Below are positions 45,605 through 64,000 of a stretch of 64,000 bases of DNA, piece after piece (position 1 is the first letter of the stretch; every line of letters begins with the position of its first letter). The position numbers and the translations under genes were made by a program. Source of the stretch: Siniperca chuatsi (lineage: Eukaryota > Chordata > Actinopteri > Centrarchiformes > Sinipercidae); assembly GCF_020085105.1 (NCBI RefSeq), contig NC_058055.1, positions 4,859,322 through 4,923,321 on the forward strand, read 5' to 3'. The notes beneath the pieces are model-generated. The model saw only the letters and a list, made by a program, of their open reading frames with translations. It was not told where the DNA came from and searched no databases.

Positions 45605-47700
45605 TGGATCCACTTGAAGGAGATGGGAAAGCAGTTGATGAGTGACTTCACTAAATGTGATTTCCCTTAATGAAGATGATAAACGGTTTAGGACAAAGGG
45701 TTTACATGTTTTTATCTAATCTCTGGCCCTTTGGTTATTCATTTGCAGCACCCCACCAGACACATTTTTAGTGTGACACAAAAATCGACTTCCCTGTGCC
45801 TCACACTCATAACACATTGTACACTCAGCTCTTGACTTGTTTTCTTTTGTGAATTTTCTTTCATTGTTTTTTTTGTATAATGTGCCATTTGAGTGACTCT
45901 CCTTTTAATAAATTACAGCACAAGAAACCATGTAGTTTTAATGTTTAAGCAAACTTGTGACTAAAGAAGGATTTTTTTTTAACTTTGAAGGGGCTTGTTT
46001 GCATTCAGAAGGAAAGCAGAGTTTTGTTTTACTTGATGTTGCAAGTCACATTCCTTCCTCACAGATTGAATGCTTTCTTGCACATGGACATGTTTCTCTG
46101 TCAAACCATGGTGTCCTAGCAGTTCCAGTTAGTTAAAAGTTAAAAGGGAGCCTTTTTTATCCTATAAGAGCTTTGTTTTTAGTACAATATACAAATCAGT
46201 TCAAGAGCTGCTATAAAAAGGATTGGTGACCTTAGTAATGGAAACCAAATAACAAAGTCACTCTTGTGTGTTCACTAAAGGTTTGCTTGGTGTCTCATCC
46301 CAAATTACAATCTCACTCCAGTGTCTGATGAGATGTCCACGTTGCAAATCACAAAGTGACACCAGCAAAGGAATAGCTACCTAAGCATTTTCAGTGTGTG
46401 TGAATTTAGTTGATGATAGGTGAGATGACACTGCCAAACTGCTGCATCTATGTTTTGTTTTTCCACTTCAACCACTACAATGCTAAGCTCTGTAATAAAG
46501 GAAGGAGTCACATAGTTAAAGTCTTTATATCTTGTATAGTCTTTATAAATGGGTGATCAGCGTTGACCTGCTTGCGCTAGTTTTTCCATAGAGAGCTAAA
46601 ACAAATATAATTGGTCCCTACAGATCATCGGCTGTTTGGTTTTTGTGCTGTATATAATGTTAATACATCCTGAATGTTCAACCAGAAGCCCACCACCATG
46701 CAGCGACCCAGTCACCAACTTTTCTCTCACTCATCAGAGCTCGTGGCCATGGGGAGGGGCCAAGATTTTGAAACAGTGTGCAGTTATTGTAAGAAGAGCA
46801 TAGTGTTTGTGCAGACTGAAATATGTGTTTGAGGTTTTGTAAAAGTAATACGTCTAATTTCAATAAAATTGGTCAGTATTAAATATTTTGATCACTGTCT
46901 TCAGGGTTTTGCTACCATGGTGAGGACTAGACAGGATATTTCAAACTCAGTGAAAAGATGAGGATGAAGAAGATGGGACAGACCTCACAGAGATAGTGGT
47001 CACACTGAAAAGCTTAAAACTTGAATTAATGTTTAAACTGCAGAGGAAAGTGGATGTGGAATGTTGTTTTACACTTAGCCCTGATTTCAAATAAATGTGT
47101 GCTATTCAGTACTATAATAGGGTTGAACTAAGCAGCTATTGTGGGTCTGCAGTCCACAATATATAGGTGCTGTGTGTTAAGAAGCAGTACATCTGTGTCA
47201 CAGTGAGAAATGAATTAATGGTGAATTGTATTATGATCACTTGAGGAAGCTGGCCCTGCCTGGTTACTGGAGAAAGCCATGTGATCTGAACCCAAGGAGA
47301 AACAGATAGCACATCACTTTTTTTTGCAAATGAACAGCTGTAAAGATGCAATATAAATGTATTATTATTTTTCTCCAGTCAACATATATGGAACATATGC
47401 AGTGTAGCATCTTCCATGTCAAAACACGAGGCAGATTAACAAAGGAAAAATGATAAGACTGCATACTTTGTATACACAGCTACGGTATACTGTCCTCTAG
47501 ATTGTAAATTGATGATTTTATACTATTTAACCAGTTGCTAGTGTTATATTGTCATACAGTTGTTAACAGTTAATATTTACTGGTTTTGACCCGCAGCACC
47601 AGTCGATATTGTCCTGAGAGTTTTGCACCAGTAGGGGACGACACGTTGCCTTTCCTCACTAAGGACACGTCACTACACTACAGCGGCAAGGTAGGGAACC
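45605..47700. other. ei24 3' UTR and intergenic spacer
   Basis: Starts with the ei24 3' UTR (polyA signal AATAAA at 45907-45912, further AATAAA near 46495 and 46862). The rest is non-coding AT-rich sequence with shadow ORFs only. Confidence 0.6.
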
Positions 47701-47862
47701 AAATTTGAATGACAGCCAACGAACCAATCAGATTTATGTGGGATCACCGTTGACTGACGCTCAACCAATAAACGCGCACCATGGCGTGGTTTGGGTGGGA
47801 TTACGTTACGGTGAAGGTTGTGTGAGAGTAGTGTATGAGTAACTTAGCAGGAGCGGAGTGGG
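47701..47862 (+). promoter_or_regulatory. stt3a: stt3a promoter and first untranslated exon
   Basis: Two CCAAT boxes on the plus strand, 47724-47728 and 47765-47769, are followed by a YY1-like CCATGGCG (about 47779-47786). A probable untranslated exon follows, with a donor at AGTGG/GTGAGTG near 47862. The arrangement fits a TATA-less housekeeping promoter. The next exon begins at 48643 (acceptor TCCTCCCATTAG) and holds the start codon at 48676. Confidence 0.5.
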
Positions 47863-48675
47863 TGAGTGTTGCTGAACATTAAATATTAAACCTGATAGCT
47901 CATTTACGAGCACAAATTGTTATTTAAGGCTGTTGTCCTGCTGCCAAATGTGAAGGAGACACCGATATTTTCAAAATAAGTCCGAGAAGAGGCGCGGGGC
48001 TTGGGTGTTCATTATACAGCAGCTAGCAGGTTAGCCTCGCTAGCTACTCACACTTTTAACTGGATGGAGAATGCATCAACACTAGTCTGTTCGGCCTGAT
48101 GCTGACTAGCTATACGATGCTGTCTAATCTATAAAAATGCTTGTATTCATTTAAAATGTGCACATGATGCATGTTAATGGCTAGTTAACAGATATTAGTT
48201 GCTTTTCATTTCCTGGCTCTGTGATGTTGGAACGGTTGGTTAACTGTCATTATTTATAAGGCTCGCTCTGATAGTACTGCCTTGAAAGTTAGCATTAAGT
48301 AGAGCTCTGTTGAGCTCGATGGTGTGTGTTTTCGCTTTGTAAAAACTTGCAAAATCTGAAGACGACAGGCACAAATCCCTGCACAAGTTTTCCAGAGTGG
48401 GTGCTTCCTGGTTCCTGACGCCACATCTTAGTGCGTGGCCTTATCTGGTTGGGCTGGACATGGTAGTTGACTCAGTTGGAAGACTTAGATTTTTTTTATC
48501 TGGCTTCCTTAAAACCTTGCCTTGAAAAGATTTTCTTATTTTGCAGGATTTTTTTCAAAAAATGATAGTAGGCAATGTTGGGCTTTTCTCCACAGTCCTC
48601 CTTCTATTTGTACCTCCTTACAGTTTGTCTTCCTCCCATTAGGTAGTACGGTGAGCTGTCCCTAACCTCGCCAAA

Positions 48676-58542
<9,867 letters not shown>

Positions 58543-59508
58543 AACCTTCAGACAGCAGCAAAAACAGCCTTTTAGCGCACAGCACTGAACACCTTCCCCT
58601 GTGGTCTGCAGATGAGTGGGAAAAGAGTACTTTTTATACTTTTGTTTGGGGGAAGAAAATTGCATCCAAGAGATTTTTTTTTTTTTGTGTGGATGATTTT
58701 CATTTTTTTTATTTTGTTATAATGAAATGTCTCATCTGGGATCAGAGGGAGCTGGTGTCAAAACGTCCAGTCTGATGTCAGGAAGTGTAATTTGCCATGA
58801 AGCGGTCAAAAGAAAGCAGTGTTCATTTAAGAGCGCTTCAGATTTTTACAATGTGGTCAATTAAAGTGGGATTGAACGTGATATAATAGTGGTGTCTTTT
58901 TTTCCCCTTCTTCTCACAAAATTGATGTGGGAACTATGACGTTGATCTAGACAGAGCAGTTTATGAATCTGGGTGAGACCCACAACTGGTTGAAAGGATT
59001 GCTTGCTTCATTACATTTGGGAAGTCATCTGAAATTGTATAAATCAGTCATTGTCCCAAAATGACCAATGAACATGAAGCTGTTCATGGGATGCTCATTG
59101 ATCTTAACACTTCATGTGACCACAGTATTGTGATATATACAGGGGGCTGTATGATAAAGATGCATTTGAGAGTTTAACTTAAGAAATCTAGTTTGACATA
59201 ACTACTGATGTTTAAGATAAGGCAATATTCTTTTATTGTAGTGCATTTGGCAATACATGTCAACGTTATATTAAAATGAACAATGGTGTTAGGGGAAAGT
59301 CTAAAATACATTCAGAACAAAACTAGACAAGAATGATGACCCCAATACGATAAAACAGTTTAAATGACAATTAAAATGTTTTGCTCAGCTGCGTTCAGAT
59401 TAGTAAAACCATTTAAACAGTATAAAGTGTCCATTAGCTCCAGTCCCATACATTTCGAAAGGTTTGTTATTTCTTCTTTTTATAAACTGCACACATATAC
59501 AGAGCTCC
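58543..59508. other. 3' flanks of stt3a (+) and the CKAP2-family gene (-)
   Basis: The stt3a 3' UTR starts here (candidate ATTAAA signal near 58860). The CKAP2-family 3' UTR enters from the right on the minus strand. No other gene was seen. Confidence 0.65.
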
Positions 59509-61897
59509 TCACAGTCTGGGCTGGTCTGGCAGATCTTCCAGAAGTGCTGGGTTTTTTCTGTAGATGTAGGCATTGGGATCATCATCTAGCTTCACCAGCT
59601 CAGCCAGTGACGACACACAGAGATCGTGATCAACCAGCATCGTCGGCAGGCGGGAGGATTTGCGTTCTATGCGGCAGGAACGGCGCACAGGTGTCAGAAA
59701 CTTAAGATCTTTAATGTTGCTCTTTCTCCTGGATGTACTTGTGCTAGCATCATCTTCAATGGTCTTCTTGACACTAAACAAGGGATATGTGAAAATAAAC
59801 ATACTGTGTCACAAGTGGAAAAATTACTTTTTGGCAGTTTAATAATGAAACAGATTGCTAGTATTAGAAATGAAAGTTGATGGGCTCACCTTTGCAGGTA
59901 TGGAGTGGTCTTCACACTGTACTTTACTACTGAAGCATCCTTCATCTGTGACGTGGTCTCCATCACACCCACCTCCTCATCATCATCACTTTCTCCTTCC
60001 TCAACATCTGTCTCCACTTCCTGGTCATCACTTTCTTCTACTTCATCCTTCACTTGTTTAACCTTTCGCTGCTCGCTAACATGCTCAGGCGTTTCATTTT
60101 TCAGCTCTTTTGTATATTCATCCTTTGGTTTGCTGTCCTCCACTTCAACATCATTGCACACATCTGTCATCTGTGAAAGCTCTAATGGGAACAAAAAGGA
60201 CGAGTGTTAGTGTAAATCAGAAGCATCTGTATTGAGTGCAAAAACAACTGCAGTCAGAATAATTATTATTCATCTTTAGACCAGAAATGCCAGTGACCTG
60301 AGTAGATCAATTATTAACTGACCTAATGACACACACACACACACACACACGTGAACTTACCATCGTTGCATCTTGATGGTGTTGCCATGGCCTCCAAAAC
60401 ATCACACAGGTTCACAACAATCTGTCAAAATGAAAACAAAAAGAACATGCTTTATCACTGTGGAAGGTAACATTTTTTAAAACGGCGAAAGAAACCGGGC
60501 CTGTTTCCTTACATCATCCACTCTGTCCTGTGGGTCAACAGGCAGATCTGCGTCAGAGTTTCCGAGCAGGTCCAGGGTGGTGTTCATGATCACTGGAGTT
60601 TGGCTGTGTATTGTTAACTCTGCTCCCTGGGTATCTGCACAGTGAGCAGCAGAGTCGGGCTTGTGTGCTTCCAGACTGGGTTCAGGGTCGCACTGCTTAG
60701 CTGGCTGGGGATCAACATGAGACTGAGACTTGAGATCGGCTTCAGGTTTTGCAGAGACTTTGGTTTTTGAGGGTGCGGCTGTTGTCATGGCTGGTCTCTT
60801 GAAAGTCTTGCCCTTGGAAGCTAGCCACTCGGCCAGTTTCGCTCTGCAGGGGGAGCACAAACATTTTTCAACATTTGAGGTACAGTAACACCAAGGCAAA
60901 CATCAAATGAATATGTAAGAAAAATGTTACCTTCTTTCCTCTGCAGTCTCCATGGTAAATCTGTACTGGCTGAGGGTGCTTGAGACAGGAAGTTTGTTGA
61001 CTTTCTTCTCTGTCACTAGAATCTTTGGCTTTGAGTTCTGAGTCCCACTTCCCTTGGTGGGAGCCATGTTAGTGTTTCTGGAACTGGTATTGGTTAGTGT
61101 TGCTGGGACGGTTCTGGCAGGAGGACGAGCAGAGCAGAATCCAGCAGGAGGACGGCTGGTGACAGCGGGCTTGGACACCTGAGCAGGTCTTTCTAACACT
61201 GACTTGGACCTTGTCTGTGCAGGTTTTTGTGTGTGATGGCCAGGAAGGTCAGCAACGGATTTGGACCTGATTTTGGTCACATTTCCAACCCGCTGGCTCT
61301 CTGTTTCGGGTGCTGATGGTTTGACATCTGCCCTGCCCGCAGTGGCACTTGACTTCCAAATGGATCCAATTTTTGACTGGACAATCTTGCCTTTGTACAT
61401 GCCGGGAGCAGATTTGGATGATGGCACAGCAGCTGGTGGCTTTGGAGCTTCTGCAACTATTATTTTGTCTTTCACAGCCTGTTCAGTGAGGAAGGCCTGG
61501 CTATGCGTTTGTCGTTGTTTGACATCAGTAGCTCCTTTCCCATCTCTCTGCACAGTCTTTGACCTTGTGTCTGCCTGTTTGGCCTGGGCTTTAAGAGGAC
61601 CATTTTTTGCCAAGGTTTCCTTTTTTTTGGTGCTTTTCAGTTGAAAGGGAGTAGCACAAGTTTTACCTCTTTTGATAAAGGATTTGCTTCCATATGCTGG
61701 CTGAGCATTTTCCTTGTTTTCCTAATTAAAACAACAAGACCATTAGGTAGGCTGAAAATGGGCTACAAAAAACAACTCTGAATAGAACTTCAACACAAGT
61801 CAACACAACAGGATTTATTAATATTTCATGATATTCATTAGCGTTAACTTACTTTCTTATAGGCGTGGTTTCGTCTTGAAACTGCGACGTTGTCCAT
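59509..61897 (-). CDS. Cytoskeleton-associated protein 2 family (CKAP2/CKAP2L-like)
   Basis: Mitotic spindle and centrosome protein that stabilises microtubules; low complexity, rich in Lys, Ser and Pro. Six coding exons: 61897-61853, 61721-60931, 60843-60513, 60421-60361, 60181-59890, 59773-59509. Phases close to 594 aa (human CKAP2 and CKAP2L are longer). The start MDNVAVSRRNHAYKK is followed by ENKENAQPAYGSKSF. Family marks: MYKGKIVQSKIGSIWKS in the basic middle region; the block ERRAKLAEWLASKGKTFKRP, matching the CKAP2-type 'KLEEWLKSKGKTYKRP' motif; an acidic stretch EEGESDDDEEVG in exon 5; and the C-terminal RRSCRIERKSSRLPTMLVDHDLCVSSL. Features of both CKAP2 and CKAP2L are present, so I leave the symbol open. 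A non-coding first exon at about 62550-62436 and a UTR segment from 61933 precede the ATG. It is tail-to-tail with stt3a. Confidence 0.9.
60328..60350. repeat. Short (CA)n
   Basis: About 22 bp of CA dinucleotides in the intron between exons 4 and 5 of the CKAP2-family gene. Confidence 0.85.
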
Positions 61898-62435
61898 TGT
61901 AAGTCCTCAACCAGGTTAAATCAGTGGAGATTTCTGGAAGGCGAACAAAGCAATACAAATACAAGCGTGATTGCAGTGAATAACCTGCGTGATTAATTTA
62001 CATAATCTAATATTAGCATGTTAGGATTATACTTGCTATAATCTGCAGGTGTGGTTTTATTAGGCCTACATGACGCTCCCGCACGCTGTCAAAACTTTCA
62101 AAAATTCCACTTCATGTTCTTGTGTTTTTCTTTGACGGTTTGAGAAAATAGCATCTACAAGTACAATAACATTTAACTTACGCTATATTTACTTTCGTGC
62201 GAAACTTGCATATATTAAGTAGTTGAGCACCTTATTTGTATCGAAAAGCAATGAAACGTTAATATTTGCACGCGCTGGCTTAAATTCAGTGGTCTGCGTA
62301 ACGTTTACGTTGTGCCCATATCTTAGCGTTAGCTGGCATGAAGGATAAAAGAGAATAAACGTTAAATGTTAGCTGTATGGAACACTGGCTGTATTTTTAT
62401 TTTAAATATTAAATTATAAATAAACATTAACTTAC

Positions 62436-62620
62436 CCTGCTGTAGGCTTTTGTTGTACAATAGGAGGAGAAAGTCCCTCCAAAGCAGCACAACTCTGAAG
62501 CAAAACACGTCGCTTGCCTCCTTGAGGGAAAAACATTCGATTTGACTTAGCGCTGCTGCGCCCCAATTGGTCACGCTAGTATCGCGAGATGACAAAAATA
62601 ACCAATAGAGTGTCTCAAAC
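62436..62620 (-). promoter_or_regulatory. CKAP2-family gene promoter and untranslated exon
   Basis: The minus-strand untranslated exon ends with donor CAGCAGG/GTAAGT at 62436. Upstream are ATTGG (62566-62570, CCAAT on the minus strand), a TCGCGA palindrome (62582-62587, part of ATCGCGAGA), and a second CCAAT in plus orientation (62602-62606). Two NF-Y sites about 30-35 bp apart are common in G2/M-expressed genes, in line with a spindle protein. The TSS is inferred. Confidence 0.5.
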
Positions 62621-63784
62621 TCAAAATTAAGAACGAGAATTGAAGAAGACAAGCGCCATTCTTTATTTTCATCCCACAAGTTTTCATCATCCCTTCTGTT
62701 TGAATGTTTGAACACAAACAGAATTCCACTAATACCGGTCTGTGTAAACAGCTACACGCCCAACGCATGAGAGCCACTGTCATAACGGTGATTTAGTGTC
62801 AGACAAGCAGCTATGACTTGCTGTAAGTACGTAGTAAGCATCATCAAGGGAATGAGGTTTGCAAAAGCAATTATTTTCAGAAAACATTACATATTTACAT
62901 CACGTTGCTATAATGTAGCTGAGTGTGCAAACGACTTATGCACTCATCCACTGTCTTATAAGGAGATGAGTTCTATAGGTCAGTCATCACCACAGTGAGA
63001 ATTCAATCTTGAAGACAATATCGTTACTTTCTGCAGTAGTAAAAGAAGTAGAAAATGAAAATGCACGCGTTTTAATGATAAGTAATAATAATAACGACTG
63101 TGTGTGTTATTTATTATGAATTGAACTTCACTAAAGGCACAACATTATTATGTTTTGAAATATGCCATTGCATGTTTTCAACCTTTGGGCTTTGAGAAGA
63201 CTGCTGAGGATTATGGGAAAGAAGCGAAGCGCGCGAATTGATGCCATAGATTGTATATTACTGATGCACGTTATTGAATACGTCAAGCTCAACACAACTG
63301 TTTCAACAAGCAAGCGACTTTGCCTTCAAAATAAAATCTTGAATAACGATTAAAAAAAATTTTTAAAAGCATACACACAATTCTTTGTCTGTGGCCTTTA
63401 GGAACAAGCGTACTAAGGATAAAGGGACAACCCAAACGAAGAATAGGGATCCGCGGGAGCTGTTAGGTAGGTAGCGAATACCTTTATTGCATGTTTATGA
63501 CATTTGACTTGTCAACATAACATGGCCTGGTTGGCATAAGGACATTTTTACGGGCTTGTGAATAATAAAATGGGATATTTTGCAAAAAAAGCAAGTTCGT
63601 TTTTACATTATAGGTAGTCTTATTTTAGTTACTCAAACAAAATGGCTTATGTATTTTATTTTGAAAGTAAAAATCGGAAGTTATCTTGCTGTTCAAAGTG
63701 GCTTGACAGCTAACTAGCGTTAGCAACAAAGTTGGCTATCCTCAAAAGGATTTCACCGATACTGGTTTATGATACAAACTCATA
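62621..63784. other. Intergenic spacer before the THAP gene
   Basis: Between two divergent genes. It has local CpG-containing words (CCGCGGGAGC at about 63452-63461; GCGAAGCGCGCG at about 63223-63235), likely promoter-proximal to the THAP gene, but no clear TSS or ORF. Confidence 0.45.
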
Positions 63785-63870
63785 ATGCAGAATCACTGCG
63801 CTGTGCCGAACTGTACTAGTGGCAGATCCGACCCTCAGCCACTCTTCAGGTTTCCGCATGATCCAGAAAG
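63785..63870 (+). CDS. THAP-domain protein, first coding exon (partial)
   Basis: The exon reads MQNHCAVPNC, then TSGRSDPQPLFRFPHDPER, and ends in phase 2 at a donor AAAG/GTAACT (63871). M-x3-C-x4-C followed by LFRFPHDPER is the start of a THAP zinc finger (C2CH), a DNA-binding domain derived from P-element transposase. The remaining Cys/His and any effector region lie beyond the window. The nearest downstream AG (63947-63948) would place a stop right after the junction, so the true second exon is probably outside. Which THAP family member this is cannot be told from one exon. Confidence 0.8.
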
Positions 63871-64000
63871 GTAACTAATTCTAATACCGAAGCAAACAGG
63901 AAGCTCTCAAGCTAACTTACCCATAACTGTTTGTTTCCTATTTGTAGGTAAAATACGACAAGGCTTGCATTTTAAAACAAGGCTAACTTTGGATGAATTG

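Noticed and set aside
59905-60210. Ser/Thr-rich plus-strand ORF of 101 codons
   Set aside because: Antisense of the acidic exon 5 of the CKAP2-family gene.
61261-61644. 127-codon plus-strand ORF
   Set aside because: Antisense shadow of CKAP2-family exon 2, whose minus frame shows family motifs and fits the splice phases.

Overview
The window is vertebrate nuclear DNA, and by gene structure and repeat content almost certainly a teleost, probably a spiny-rayed (percomorph) fish. It holds intron-rich genes with canonical GT-AG junctions, long (TG)n and (TA)n microsatellites, and many fish-type repeats: L2-like LINE tails, a tRNA-derived SINE, hAT MITEs and near-palindromic foldback elements. 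No bacterial, phage or CRISPR features were seen.

Five genes could be read exon by exon. (1) b3gat1 (+, coding 21911-23828, 4 coding exons, 335 aa), a Golgi glucuronosyltransferase of the HNK-1 epitope pathway. (2) A glb1l2-type beta-galactosidase-like gene (-, 33788-26699, 19 exons, 637 aa), tail-to-tail with b3gat1. (3) ei24 (+, 36752-45604, 10 coding exons, 340 aa), head-to-head with the galactosidase gene. (4) stt3a (+, 48676-58542, 17 coding exons, 705 aa), the catalytic subunit of oligosaccharyltransferase. (5) A CKAP2/CKAP2L-family mitotic spindle gene (-, 61897-59509, 6 coding exons, 594 aa). At the right edge the first coding exon of a THAP-domain gene (+, 63785-63870) runs out of the window. 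I assembled every reading frame by hand across splice junctions. The phases close, and the lengths match remembered human orthologues closely for b3gat1, ei24, stt3a and glb1l2.

Layout: 1-21.9 kb is a gene-poor flank, most likely the upstream regulatory and 5' UTR territory of b3gat1. It has two well-formed candidate UTR exons at 16013-16268 and 20000-20116, a 1.3-kb near-palindromic foldback element at 6.2-7.6 kb, a TTAA-flanked MITE and possible conserved non-coding blocks. 21.9-34 kb is b3gat1 plus the galactosidase gene, whose introns carry two palindromic MITEs and a SINE. 34-36 kb is a divergent promoter. 36-47 kb is ei24, with a 5'-truncated dead LINE in its last intron and a hAT element in an earlier one. 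47.6-58.9 kb is stt3a with a transposon-filled 3-kb intron. 59.5-62.6 kb is the CKAP2-family gene. 62.6-64 kb is a second divergent promoter leading into the THAP gene.

Functionally this is an ordinary neighbourhood of secretory-pathway genes (b3gat1 in the Golgi, stt3a and ei24 in the ER) plus a spindle gene; nothing shows that they act as one system. The most notable points are an apparent Glu-to-Asp change at the nucleophile position of the galactosidase-like enzyme, a GC-AG intron in stt3a, a minimal uORF just before the b3gat1 start, the very large palindrome at 6.2-7.6 kb, and the adjacency of gene pairs that I recall as well separated on human chromosome 11q. I found no clear novel biological system.
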